A stretch of DNA of 64,000 nucleotides from Lepas anatifera (GCA_034440635.1 JAOTON010000977.1:1775001-1839000), one strand, 5' to 3'; shown: positions 21,383-33,104, numbered from the stretch's first letter. Notes: a model not told the origin generated them from the letters alone. A program made the numbers and translations.

Positions 21383-23648
21383 CCCGCGCCCCACCGGGGG
21401 TCCGGCGCCACCTTCGCCCCACCGGGGGCCATCGATGCCCCCTCTAACTCCGAAAATATGGGCGTTAGCGCAAATCTGCAAAGTGCATTAGAAAGCTCGC
21501 GTGAATTCAGTAAGAAATTACTTCGCATGCTTAACCCTATTTCCGGCAGGGGGGCTAATATTGCCCCCCCTAAGGTTTTTCAAGAATATCTCCGAAACGG
21601 CTTGCGATAGAACTTTGAAACTTCCTGACTTTTCCTAAAACTAGTACAGGCAGGTTTTCTGAAATTGTCAATATTATATATTTACCAGGGGCGGAGCTAT
21701 GGCTGGGTTTTTGGGGAGGTTCTATCCACAAACCAAGTATTATCGTATGCGATGGGTTTTTTGTAAAAGGAAGCCGTCTCTGCTGATCCTGATACCAGTT
21801 ATATGGTTTTATTATATCATTTTTTATGTGAGATGATAGTGCATTCACAATTGTCACTATTTGTATTCATCAGGGGCGGTTACAGCAGTTCAAAATGGGG
21901 GAATGTTATCAAGAAGGACTAAACGTTAGTAAGTGAGAAGACTGATTACAGCCGTGCCAGGGCGAATACAATTGGGTATATGAAAATTCAAAATAGTTAT
22001 AACCAAATTCTAGATTACCAGAGGCGTGTCCAGTCACTACACATTTTCAAAATGCATATTCCCAGCCAGTATCACCGCCGCGACTCAATATCGTTGTATA
22101 TTAAAAATGTGTTTCCAATCACCCCCACCCGCCCCCCCCACGACGAGAGTCCTTGATCCGCCTATGTCACCCCCTTTCCCAGAGCTGCCATGGGAGGGTA
22201 AAAATTATCAGAAATAAATTTCAACTAGTCGAGGGACTAATATACTCATGCATACCACTCGCATATTGTTGGGATGTATTTTACCCCACTGTTTTACCTT
22301 ACTGCATCCGCCCCTGATGAGTTTTTCACTTTTTTTCATTTATTTATGTGTCAAAGATGCCAAGCAGTATATCACGGCTTCTAATCCGCGTAACAAAAAC
22401 TTTTTAGGTTGTATATATTTCCCCTCATAGTCCTGGTCCTGGAACTGCCATTGAATTTCGAATTTTTGCATAACTCGAGTATATGACAATTTTGGGTCAA
22501 TTATTTGTAAATCTGAACTAGTTTTGTGAAAATCGTACAACAGAGACAAGGGTTATGGAAAATCTAAAAAATACACAAAAATTGTATATTTTGCACGACT
22601 TTCTCCTTAAAAATCAAAATTTTGAAATTTTCTTTTTTCAAAATAAAGTTTAGCGTCAGGGGAATCTATAGCACTTTGAATTTTCAAAATCGGCCGGTTA
22701 GATTACGAGATCTTAGGGGGGCCGATATTGCCCCCCCTGCCGGAAATAGGGGGTATCCGGGAGCCTGACGGAAATAGGGTTAAGCACTCAGGGCAATCGT
22801 TTGACCTCCAGAGGTCAAGTTAGGTCACGATAGGCTATTTTCACTCAAATATGCAATGCTTAAGAAAAGTGGGCCTAACTCTTATGCCATTAGAACTATT
22901 GAGATCTGGTAAACTACATTGGATAGGAAAATGCCATAACTTTTTCATGTGGAACGTAGTGACCTCCCGCCAGTGGTTTGACCTCCAGAGGTCACCTCGT
23001 GACCTCATATTACCTGAGGTCACCGAAGGTCAGAAAGTGACCTTGCCGTATATCAAATGAAAGCCAGTAACAAGGCAAACACAATGGTGTTTGTTTCAGC
23101 GCTCTAGCTTAATTAGGTCAAAAGTTATGGTCAAAATACTGTTTTTGACCCTGGTGACCTTGGATGGCCTTGGAGAGGTCAAAGGGAAAATATGGCCCCT
23201 GGAATCCGCGAAAGGGTTTCAAAGAACGCTTTTCTGATCAAGCTGAGCATTTTCAATCGTTTTTGTGACTTTTAGATCATAAGACAGCTTTTCCCCATCC
23301 TTTTTCAATGGGAGAGGTCACCTCGTGACCTGACCTCAGGGCACGACATCGAAAAATCCCGGATATACACCTTGTAGACCCTGGAGGGGTCATAAAGTGT
23401 AGGAAGTTTCAAATCAATCGACTTCGAAATGTAGCCCTTACAGAGCTCTAAAATTAAAGTGAGGTGACCTTGGTTGACCTCGTCTGGTGACCTGACCTTG
23501 GGTGACCCGGAGTAAAAAACTTTAGGGATGGTGGGAAAATGATGCAGCGAGAGGTAGAGCCCTCAACCGTGGTGCTGCGCCTCATTGTTTTTCTGCTATC
23601 CCGGAAAAACCTTAAGGGGGCCATCGATGGCCCCCGGTGGGGCGAGGG
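21383..23648. mobile_element. TTAA-type element, family B copy 2 (inverted; carries nested element C)
   Basis: Bounded by TTAA at 21379-21382 and 23649-23652. It is the reverse complement of family B copy 1: 21383-21530 pairs with about 19,735-19,881, and 22784-23648 with about 18,858-19,735. The extra 1.25 kb between those blocks is element C. The two copies are similar enough to align by eye along their length. Confidence 0.85.
21535..22779. mobile_element. TTAA-type element C, nested in family B
   Basis: 1,245 bp with TTAA at 21531-21534 and 22780-22783. Termini are CCCTATTTCCGGCAGGGGGG and ...CGGAAATAGGG; the right end has an extra ~27 bp holding a second copy of the terminal motif. A G/C palindrome (GGGGGGCTAATATTGCCCCCC) lies just inside. 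The uninterrupted site in the opposite family B copy reads GCATGTTTTAG, close to the inferred pre-insertion GCATGCTTAAG. AT-rich interior without coding content; a further possible small element (CAGGGGCGG...CCGCCCCTG) lies at about 21,871-22,316. Confidence 0.85.
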
Positions 23649-24338
23649 TTAAATCACTTTTAAAAAGTTGGCTCACCTCAGGTCAGGGTAACAGGCCAGG
23701 TCAAGGGACCTTACTTCCAAAAATGTTCCAAGTGGAGCCAGGGAAAATAAGTTTATCTATCGATATGATATTCATACTACATAATGAGCCCCCCCCTCCT
23801 CCTACGTACCACAAGTTTGGGTAGAATGATGTTTAATATCAATAACTTAGGTTCAGGTATGAGCCACAACCTATTCGTTAGAAATGCAAGAGGAAAAGGA
23901 CTTCGCCGAAAAATGACTCAGCATAAAATGATGGTAGAGCGTTTATTTCCATATTATTCCGTTTATATTGCGGTTGCGAACCCATTCATATGCAGTGACC
24001 TTAGCCTGACCCTAGATCAGGTCATTTTTACACCTTGACCTAGTTTTTTCATCTCATCATTCATTTAGTCATAACCAAAAATGAATTACGCCTCAAATGT
24101 TATTTTAACTTAACCCAGCAGACGCTTGGGTAAAAAAAAATCATAGCTTGTTACTCTCTTCGACCGGTCATAACATCCATATTGACCTGATCCAAAAAAT
24201 GCCTGGCATAATTTAATCACCATTTTTATGTGCTATCTACAACTGCTCACGTTTTACGCTATCTTGCATAGGAGCCGATATCGAGGTGGGGTTTTGAAAA
24301 CCCCCAGGTGAATAGGAGGCCTATGGGATGGGGGTTAA

Positions 24339-24680
24339 TTATATTCGACAAAAGTGCTGCTTTTAACGCCCAGAAAAATATTCTCAGTATAGGCGGATTA
24401 AGGATTTCCGATTGGTGGAGAGGAAGGGGGGGCAGTCGGGCAGGTGGTGCCATCTGGACCAGGGAAAAGCCAGCAAAGACTGCGCCCTGCAGCTGGGCGC
24501 CGAATTCGACGGGAAGCCAGGGAGCAGAGGGGAAATGCAGTCCGGTTGATCGAGAGAGGGGAGGTGAAGGTGCCGATGAATTTTCCTCTGGGTTCACCCA
24601 TGATTCCTAACAATGTGGCCATCAAAATAGGCCAGGAAGTGATTATATTTACGGAGAAAATAATTCAGTGCAAATGAGGC
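24339..24680. other. Non-coding spacer
   Basis: GC-moderate unique sequence between family A copy 2 and the hAT-like segment; nothing recognised. Confidence 0.4.
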
Positions 24681-24759
24681 CAGGGGTGTAATTTTCTATC
24701 TCTTTGGGGGTGCCTGAGCACCCCCAATCCTAATTTGAGCACCCCAATCATGTGCTGAG

Positions 24760-25870
24760 CACCCCCAATACATGTGCCGCCCCTGGCTTACCACCGCCGC
24801 CCAGAACGGTGTCACGCTATCTCATCACTGCCGTCCTGATTCATTCCGCCCCTGGCATGTTACCCGTCCCGAGGTTTGTTATTTCCACCCTGATTGATTC
24901 AAACTCTGCCTCGTCAATGCCGCTTGGCCTATCACTTTCGCCCTGATTTGTGACGCCACATCACTGCCACTCCCGCCTGATCACTGCCGCCAACAGTTAA
25001 TCACTGCCGCCCCCCCTGAATGAGTATTGCCTCCTTTGGTTCATCACTGATCAGCACTAACACCCCTGGTTTATCACTGCGGCCTTGATTCATGCCGGCT
25101 CTGGCTAATCAAAGCTGCCCCCGGTTTATTTCTTCACCCATATACATACGTGCCCCTCCTGGTTAGTCACTGTCGCTCCCCGAATCATCACTGCCGCCCC
25201 CTGGCTGATCACTGCCGCCCCCTGGCTGATAACTGCCGCCCCCTGACTGATAACTGCCGCCCCTTGGCTCAAACCTGCTGCCCCAGACTAATTGATAACT
25301 TTCGACCCTGGCGGATCACTGCCGCCCCTGACTGATCACTACCGTCCCCCTGACTGATAACTGCCGCCCCTTGACTGATAACTGCCGCCCCTGGCTGATC
25401 ACCGACGCCCCTGACTGATCACTGCCGCCCCCTGGCTGATCACTGCCGCCCCTCACTGATAAATGCCGCCCCAGACCGATAACTGCCCCCCTGGCTGATC
25501 ACTGTCGCCTCCTGGCTGATCACTGCCGCTCCCTGGATGTTCACTGCCGCCCCCTGGCTGATCATTTCTGCTCCCTGGCTGGTAACCGCCGCCCCTGGCT
25601 GGTCACTGCCGCCCCTGAATGATAACTACCGCCTCCTGGCTGATAACTGCCACCCCTGTCTGATCACTGCCGCCTTCTGGCTGTTAATTGCCGCCCCCTG
25701 ACGGATAACTGCCGCCCCTGACTGATACTGCCGCCCCCTGGCTGATAACTGCAGCCTCCTGACTGATAACTGCCGCCCCCTGGCTGATAAATGCCATCCC
25801 TGCTTGATCACTGCCGCCCCTGACTATCCACTGCCGCCCCTGGTTCATCACTGACGTCTCCCGGGGCAGT
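24760..25870. repeat. ~20 bp minisatellite, block 1
   Basis: Around fifty imperfect units of CTGGCTGATCACTGCCGCCC. Variation is mostly GATCA/GATAA and GGCT/GACT. Any open frame across it is a translation of the repeat. Confidence 0.93.
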
Positions 25871-26239
25871 GAACGTTCTGGGGGAGCATCCTTCTTTGGA
25901 TATTACTGGCATCAAGTCATACCCGAGGAGCGTTAGTTTTAGTGCCATATATTCATCCTAGTAGTCTTTCAAATTTTACTTAACGTCGAGTTTCTTGTTA
26001 CCGTATCACTGACCGTAGTGTGTCGTAGGAAACTGACTGCCATTTTTCAGTGTCTATATTTCATTTTATTGTATTTACTTATTTTATGTATGCTTTTATA
26101 TAATCTTCTGATACAATTTTCGCATCCTGACCTGTTTTGCCACCTGGCTTGTTGAAACGTGTGCGGAAATGCCCTATTTATGTAATTTATTTAGTGTTAT
26201 GGGCGCCGTATGATCCTAGATATCTACGCGCCCTAAAAC

Positions 26240-27520
26240 CCAAATATGATGATGGACCGTCTCCCGGCTGATCACTGCTGCCCCTGGTTTATCATTGCCG
26301 CCCTAATCCATGCTGCCTCTGGCTCATCAATGCTGTTCCCGGCATATTTTAACCCAAATGCCCACCGTCCCGCCTCACGTTATATGTTTGCGTATTGGAG
26401 GAATTCCCCAAACCGAGTAAATGGTAGCCGGTTGCTGTCGTGCTTTTACTGTTTTAGTGTCAGCCAGGGGCGAAATTATTATCTCTTTCGGGTGTGCACC
26501 CCCATCATGATTTGAGCACCCCTAATTCATGTGTCGCACCCTGGCTCAGCATTGCTGCCCTGATTCATGCCGCCTCCGTCTTACCACTGTGATTCATGCC
26601 GCCCCCGGTTCATCACTACCGCCCTGATTTATGCCGCCATGGTTCATCACTGCCGTCTCCTGCCTATCACTGCCACCCTGATTCATGCCAGCCCTGACTT
26701 ATCACTGCTGCCCTGTTTCAAACAGCGCCCGGCTCATCACTGCTGTCAGTGGCTCACCAGTGCTATCCCCGCCTTATCACTGCTGCCCTGCTTAATGCCG
26801 CCCCCAGCACATCACTACCGCCTCGGCCAATGAATCCCGCCTCTGACTTATCACTTCCGCTCTAATTCGTGCCGCTCTGGGCTCATGACTGCCGCCCCCA
26901 GCTCAGAGATGGTGGATTCCATTTTCGGGCGGGTGTGCAAGATTTTCGGGAGGGGGCGCCTTCCTACCCAGGGGGGCGCCTTTGGCTCTCTAGGGCGCCC
27001 ACTCAGGGAGGGGGCACCGACATCATTTTCCCAAGTTGAGTGGATCAATTGGGTCTATTTTCTCTCTCCATTGGACGGTTTTGATGACAGGGGGAACCAT
27101 TCATATTTGAAATTCTTTTTATTTCGCAAAGAGGGTCCTACCTCTTCAGGTAGGCGGTGTTTAGGCCATATTTTTTCGTGGCAGGCCAGGGACGCCACCC
27201 AAATCCGGGGGCGCTTCTCCGGACCAAGTCCAAACCGGGTGTGCAAAGAGATACTTTTGCACACACTCATTTTTTTCAGGGTGTGCAACTGCACACCCTG
27301 CCACTCGGAATCCGCCGTACCTGCCCCAGCCTATCTGTTCCGCCCTGATTCGTGTCCCCCCCGTAGCTTATAACTACTACCTACGACTCACCATTCCCGT
27401 CCTCGGCTTATCCACTTTGCCTTGATTCGTGCCGCCCTCGGCTAACCAATACCACCTCTTCCCTAACTTATCACTTCCGCCCTGATTCGTACCGCCCTTA
27501 GTGCATAACTACCAGTCACG
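26240..27520. repeat. ~20 bp minisatellite, block 2 (more diverged)
   Basis: Same unit as block 1 but with more substitutions (CTGATTCATGCCGCC forms). A non-repeat insert is present at about 26,900-27,300, containing GTGTGCAA motifs in both orientations (near 26,933, 27,240 and 27,282). About 25,880-26,240 between blocks is unique AT-rich sequence. Confidence 0.85.
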
Positions 27521-27529
27521 AGTCCTCAC

Positions 27530-29500
27530 CTCTGTCTGGACCTTCTTGAGGCAGACTGGAGCCAAGTTTACCAGGATGAAACTGTCACTGAGAAATGGAA
27601 CGCCTGGTACGAAGTATGGCAGCCCCAAATTGACAAGCACATACCTCTTAAAACCATGCGGTTAAGACACCCGCTCCCTGGCTAAACAACAACGAACAGC
27701 TGATGGAGTGCATGACGCGGCTGGACCAAGTCAGAGAGGCGAGAGACCGAGACCGTTGAGACGTAGAGAAACTGAAACCCTATCGTGAGTGCAGAAATGC
27801 CGTCAAAAAGCTCTGCTCCAGGCCAGCTCCGAGCATTTCGCCAACTTCCGAAACGACTCCTCCAAAACATGGAGCGATATAAGAAGATGCTTCCTGGCAT
27901 CTAAGAAACCAGAGCCAAAGACTGAGCCACTCAATCTTATTGATCGTCGGTGGACAAACAAACTCAACCATCATTTTGTCGAAACTGGCCGGGATGTCGC
28001 AGTACCACTTTCCGTTGTGCCTCAAGTGGTGAAGCTAAGAGACGACCTCCGAGAGTTTGCTCTGACGCCTTCGGAGTGCAGCTTGTCGCCCTTCTCGAAT
28101 TATGGAATGCACTGAAACGCATGGGCAGCTCACGTGCATGTGGAAATGATGGCATTACAATCCAGATGCTAAGATCAACTTTCGCAGTTACTGGTCCGCA
28201 TCTTCATAACGTCATCAGCTGTTCACTGCGTACTGGAGAGGTACATCCACAGTGGAAGGAGGCCTCACTGATCCCACTCTGTAAAGGAAACCGCAGTGAT
28301 CTCGGGAACGTCAGGCCACTTTTCATCCGTAGCAAACTGTGCGAGAGGGTGGTATGTCTCCAACCATCGTCCTATCTCGAGAAAAGCCACATACTGTGCG
28401 AAAACCAGCACGGTTTCAGATCGGGACGTTCAACTGAAACAGCAATGCTAGAAACTGTTAATTTCATCTCTGACAGCATGGACCAGGGACACGTCACTAC
28501 CTTCTTAACGGCTGACACATCACGCGCGTTTGATAGCATGGAACACTCGCGCTTACTCTAGAAGCTAGGGTGGTATGGTATAGACCAGCACTGGTTCAAG
28601 TACTGGCTGTCAAATAGGACTCCAAAGATCCATGGAGGCAGAGCTGGGTCACCGCCATTGACGCACGGCGTGGTCTAGGGCTCACTCCTGGGACCAAAGT
28701 TGTTTTTATCTTTACAAATGGCCTGACATCTCATTTGTCTTCGGGCAAGCTCACCATGTACGCGGATGATGCACAGTTCCTAGACTCAGACACTCGGGCA
28801 AATATCTGTCACCTAAAACTGCGAGTGGAAAGTACCCGAAGGCTAGCTCACGACTGGTTCACTCAAAATCAGCTTAAGTAAACCAAAGCAAACTGAGCTT
28901 CTCGTTTTAAAGTCAAGTTGGAATCGGTGTGACCCGAAACTCACTATTCAGTTCGGTAACAGCCTTGTCAAAACAACATCATATGCTATGATCCTTGGTG
29001 TCTTCGACGACTCAGCCCTGGCCTGGGAAAAACAAGTCTCACAAGTAACTCGTCGCTGTTACGGCACCCTCATCTCGCTTAAGCTGCAAAATCACACCAG
29101 AAACCAGAAAACCACTAGTTCAAGCCTCGTGTTCCCACATATATAGTGTTGTATGACTGTATGGGGAGGCTGCAATATCACTCAAAAACATCGCATCCAG
29201 AAAATTTTGAATTTTGGCGCACGCATCGCAAAGGGACTGAGCAAACGTGAGCACGTGACCCCAGTCCTCCAATCCCTGGGTTAGCCAACGTTTCCTGATC
29301 TGCTGAAGAAACGGGACATACAATGATAAAAAGACTGCTCTCCGACGACTCTGGAAGTGCACTGTCGCGATCAGTTTCGCGTCGCTTCAAAATCTCTAGC
29401 TGGAGCACACGCGGGACCGACCTCGATATGCTAGAACTCCCAAGGATGAGAACGGAAAAAGCCAAACAAACTTTTCGTTTCAGGGGGGGGGGATAGAAAC
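27530..29500 (+). pseudogene. CR1/L2-like LINE reverse transcriptase, decayed
   Basis: Plus-strand RT remnant with many frame breaks. Visible blocks are SLIPLCKGNRSDLGNVRPL at about 28,267-28,323, ENQHGFRSGRSTETAMLE at about 28,399-28,452, a TADTSRAFDSMEHS motif A block at about 28,510-28,551, MYADDAQF at 28,756-28,779 (YADD 28759-28770), and HRIQKILNFGARIAKGLSKR with EHVTPVLQSLG at about 29,186-29,281. The last block is characteristic of the C-terminal region of CR1/L2/Jockey-group LINEs. No endonuclease domain was found; the 5' end is truncated. Inserted inside the minisatellite. Confidence 0.85.
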
Positions 29501-29724
29501 ATGGAACGGTAGGATATGTATAACAGGCATTTGGGAAAGAGGATAGGCTAGAAATGAACTGACTTGTTGAAATTGTTTTTATCTACAACGGTCATGCTGT
29601 GTAAAGTATTGCCTGGTTTGCGAAGGTGCTTACTCCTATGTGTGCTTGTGATTGAGGGCTGAAAAGTCATGCATTATGGAGAACTCAATATCTATTTATA
29701 TATCTATGTATAACAGTGGTTGAC

Positions 29725-29896
29725 AGATATTAACACTTAAACCAACACAGCAGGCAGATGAACGCGTTTCGACAAAAATTGTCTTTTTCAGCATCTATGG
29801 TAGGAGGGACATCCCTCCTACCATAGATGCTGAAAAAGACAATTTTTGTCGAAACGCGTTCATCTGCCTGCTGTGTTGGTTTAAGTGTTAATATCT
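29725..29896. repeat. Perfect 85-bp palindrome (2-base spacer)
   Basis: 29725-29809 is the exact reverse complement of 29812-29896, separated by CA. Each arm contains CACTTAAACCAACACAGCAG and a module GTTTCGACAAAAATTGTC-TTTTTCA. The module resembles the ends of the Penelope-like element (GTTTCGATGTATTTACATC-TTTTTCA). The first 20 bases of the module reappear at 63956-63975. Confidence 0.97.
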
Positions 29897-29898
29897 AT

Positions 29899-30145
29899 GT
29901 ATCTCACTGCTGCCCTCGCCTTATCACTTCCCCTCTGATTCGCGCTGCTCCTAGTTCATAACTAATGCCCCTGTCTTATCTCCGCCCTCGACTTATGACT
30001 TTGCCCTGTTTCTTGCTCACCCGGCCAATCACTGTCGCCCCCCAGATTATCACTTTCATTCTAATTTGTGCCGTTCTTGGTCCATTACTGCCACCCTGGG
30101 CAGTTATGCAGCACTGATTCTTACCGCCTCTGTGTGTTAGGGTAA
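29899..30145. repeat. ~20 bp minisatellite, block 3
   Basis: Continuation of the same unit family right after the palindrome (CTCACTGCTGCCCTCGCC...), showing that the LINE and palindrome were inserted into the array. Confidence 0.8.
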
Positions 30146-30900
30146 ACAATAAAGGGCGCTAGGGAAAAATAAAGGGCATGCACGGGTACAGCGGAGTTAG
30201 CATATTTATTAATATTTACAAAATAATACACGCATTGCTCGGAGCGCTGTCGGTGTTTTGCTTTCTTTTCACGTAGTGATTAAGTCCTTTGCTTTCATTT
30301 CAATTTCCATCCACTCTGCCATCCCGAAGGTAAAGTTTGACCCCGCAAAACTGATATAGTTCAATCGTGAATAAATTTACAACTCATTTGGATTCTTTTA
30401 AGACGTATATGTAAACCAAACCAAACCAAAGTCAAAAGTGGAAAAGCAAAAAAGTCACGCCGTGAAAGCTACATTATCACTTGACGGTATAATTTAGGGT
30501 ATTTGAGGCGAAAAGCAAAAAAACGTCACGGGATGGAAAAGATGGACTCGCGATACTTTTTCAAGTCCAATGCCTAATATTTACACTGAACTTAACTGGT
30601 TCTGTTTGGAGTGAGTTGACAGTTGAAGCACTAAAATCTTGCTTATAAACTTAAAAGGAGTCGGGGAAAAAAGGAGGTCGATCACTTTGGGGGGCAAAAA
30701 CATAGTTTTGCCCCGAGCTTTTCCGTTGGGGGTAAATGCCTTTTTGCCTCCCCTTGGATCCGCCACTGTTGGGATGTCGCCAAAAAGCAAACATGTCTAG
30801 CAAACGCTGTATAATACCTGCCCAACATTAAAATAGAAAGTGCCCTGTGCTATAAAAGGCGCTAAAAAGCGATGAATAACAGATTTGGTGCAATGAAGGG
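30146..30900. other. Non-coding interior of the hAT-like segment
   Basis: AT-rich sequence with no gene. Around 30,660-30,770 there is a G/C-run block ending CTTGGATCCGCCACTG, a typical small-transposon end. Confidence 0.4.
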
Positions 30901-30996
30901 GTGCCGCCCCTGCAACGCCGCCGCCATTATGGGATGCCGCCCCCACGGGCTGAGCACCCCCAAAGATTTTTGGAAAATTACACCCCTGATTGAGGC

Positions 30997-33104
30997 TACG
31001 ATGCCCAGCTGGTTGTAAAATTATCATTTTGCCCGAACATATGAAAGATTGTTAGGCAATCTCACACATCATTCCATTTCGATAAGCATGGTGTCAATCG
31101 ACTTGAAAAGGATCAAATCATGGGGAAAAACGAATGCTGCTGAACCCATGTGAGGCAATTCAGATAATAAAGCACAGTCATGCTTGTAGTCAGGTTCCCT
31201 GCATTTAAAGGGATGTGTCACCTTGGTGCAATTCCCGCCTGTGGTGGTTTTAGGGCCAATCTTATCGGAGCAAACAGCTAAGCGAACGCCTCCAGAGCCA
31301 ATCTCGATAAAACCATCTCTCCGATTGATCGAGGTTCTCTCGAGAAGTTGAGATTCCATCAGAAAACCAAGCAGGATGGCCGATGACGGAGCGGAGTTGC
31401 AGGCTTTGGCCGGCCCGCTGGTCTGGAGCGCGGCGTTCAGCTGCTGCAGACGCGAGGTCCCCGGTCGCGTGCAGGCGGGCGGGAAAAAGGGGAACTGGAC
31501 CACTTATCGGGCCGATCACGCATCATGCCATTTTCCTCGCGCTGGACAATCAGCGGAGCTCTGGCTGCACGGCGTTAACATTGGTTAGCAATGGCGCCGG
31601 CTTCTGGAGCCTTATGTGGGTCTGAAAATAACTGTCCTTGTTGATGTTACGTTGCAAGTGCGCTTTCGAAACAAGGGATCTACAAATCTAAGTTCATCAT
31701 GTTAATTTCTGAAAAAGGCAGCAGAGCACAGTCTCGGGTTCAAGCAGTGCAATAAATTGAAGCGCAATAAATTCTCATTTGATTTATTTTGTTACAAGTA
31801 CGGCGGTGCTTCGCGTCGCCGCTGTATGGTATCACCGGAAAAACCCGGGGGTGTTCAAACACCCCCACCGGGGTGAGGGTTAAGTGACCCCGACACAGAA
31901 TGCTAGTATCCGAATCTGGGGAAAATGTGTGCTACACCACCGCTGGGGAGTAAGAAAATTAATAGTTACGCCAGGTTTTAGTTTGATAGACACTGTATCA
32001 TTTTTTTTACTGAAGGTGACATCCCACAACGGTCGGTATTAAGGTTTCCAAGTTCCTGATGCAAGCTTCACAACTGTGGTTCAAATTAGCTGAGGTTTCA
32101 GTATAGGACATGGTTATGCCTGATGGTTTACAAAAAATACACGGAACAGAAATGTGGGACGCATGCGTGGTCTACTGGTACCGGACCATTGAAATGATCT
32201 GCTCCGAATTTTCTGGTGTGCAATAGCAGTCAATCGACGCACATTTCGAGGAAATAATTGTTGAAGGGTGTAGCAACTTTTGTGACGCGGGTTATGTCGG
32301 AAAGTCCTCAAAGCCTAGCACTGATTCTGTCCGCCCGCTATTTTAGCGTTTTTCCTGTCAAAACCAGTTTGTGGCACACGTGCACCACCTGATGCATTTC
32401 AGCTATCGCCGAGTGGCCGCGAGCATCGAGCCAGCCAGCGCCCAGCCGCGCACACTGCCGGGCCGGTCGCACACCAACAAAAACCTCTGTAAGTACTGAA
32501 ACAGGATCACAGTGGGTCAGCCGGTCTTGACCTTGAACGGGTTGAGGGCTCAGCTGCAGTGTGGCCACCACCCCGTCCACAGTGGTTACGCAGCGCCACC
32601 TGTTGACTTTGTGTGTAAACTGGTCCAACCAGGGGCAAGCCCCACCCCGGCTTCCTACTGCGATCAGTAGCAGGCAGCGGCAGTTCTCAGAGGGCCTCTG
32701 TAGCTATCAGACGCCTCGCCAGCGGGTTGTGGCGTCGAAAACGGCCGCGGTTTTGCGAGAGCGCCTCGCCGTGACGCAGCTGAAGCGGCGGCTCGTGACG
32801 CAGCTGGAGCGGCGGCTCGTGACTTTGTACGTACCAGTGAGCCCGCCTTTTACCACGAGCCGGGGGGTGCACGACTTTGTTTACCGCTCCTTCAAGCGAG
32901 CACTGCCCTCAAGCCTGGTCCAGTTGCCAACTGCCTTCGCACATGTCAGTGTAAACAGTTACGCATCGTAGCGTAGAATAACTGGAACACTCTCGTGTCA
33001 GCACAATCTTATATCAACAGCCACAGCTGGAACCGACCACAGGGTCTTTCTGACGCACGCGTTCTCTGCCCACTAAGGCGTGTGTGGTGACAGCTACTGG
33101 AATC
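30997..33104. other. Upstream region of the M13 gene; no other gene supported
   Basis: A minus-strand open frame at 31069-31503 (144 codons) resembles nothing known. At about 31,800-31,879 there is an isolated TTAA-family end (GGGGGTGTTCAAACACCCCC palindrome, then GGGTTAA at 31877-31883). GC and CpG rise from 32,400. A 27-bp tandem duplication (GTGACGCAGCTGAAGCGGCG type) lies at about 32,770-32,822. The M13 promoter should lie near 32.9-33.1 kb, but no clear TATA/Inr pair was fixed. Confidence 0.45.

Larger units (their letters stand above)
21250..24334. mobile_element. TTAA-type element, family A copy 2 (carries nested family B)
   Basis: The left part (about 21,250-21,378) matches 15,600-15,700 of copy 1: GGTTTTTCC...GGAAAAACGGC(A/G)ACGCG...CTTGG(T/C)(G/A)CACC. 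The right part (23,653-24,334) matches the rest, including the AGGTCA block and an end GATGGGGG before TTAA (24335-24338). Between them sits a complete family B copy at its own TTAA. The left terminus is eroded, so the start is approximate. Confidence 0.75.
24681..30988. mobile_element. 6.3 kb segment with hAT-like ends, carrying a minisatellite and nested insertions
   Basis: The left end CAGGGGTGTAATTTTC and the right end GAAAATTACACCCCTG are perfect 16-bp inverted repeats. Both continue with a shared TCTTTGGGGGTGC block. Flanks are AATGAGGC (24673-24680) and ATTGAGGC (30989-30996), a 7/8 match to an 8-bp target duplication, as hAT elements make. The interior holds no transposase. It is filled by a ~20 bp minisatellite in three blocks, a dead LINE (27.5-29.5 kb) and an 85-bp palindrome. 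A second left-end-like sequence at about 26,466 suggests internal duplication or a composite origin. It could also be two separate elements whose outer ends happen to pair. Confidence 0.65.

Noticed and set aside
24760..27520. Regular spacing of short repeats that could suggest a CRISPR array
   Set aside because: Units are contiguous ~20 bp tandem repeats with no unique spacers, in animal DNA with spliced genes; this is a minisatellite.
28759..28770. YADD as part of a host reverse transcriptase or telomerase gene
   Set aside because: Surrounding blocks match CR1/L2-type LINEs and the frame is broken several times.
31069..31503. 144-codon minus-strand frame as a gene
   Set aside because: No family resemblance, start or splice support; lies between transposon fragments.
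33084..33104. Start of the M13 protein at 33084
   Set aside because: The codon is GTG; the first ATG in frame is 33105, which I used.
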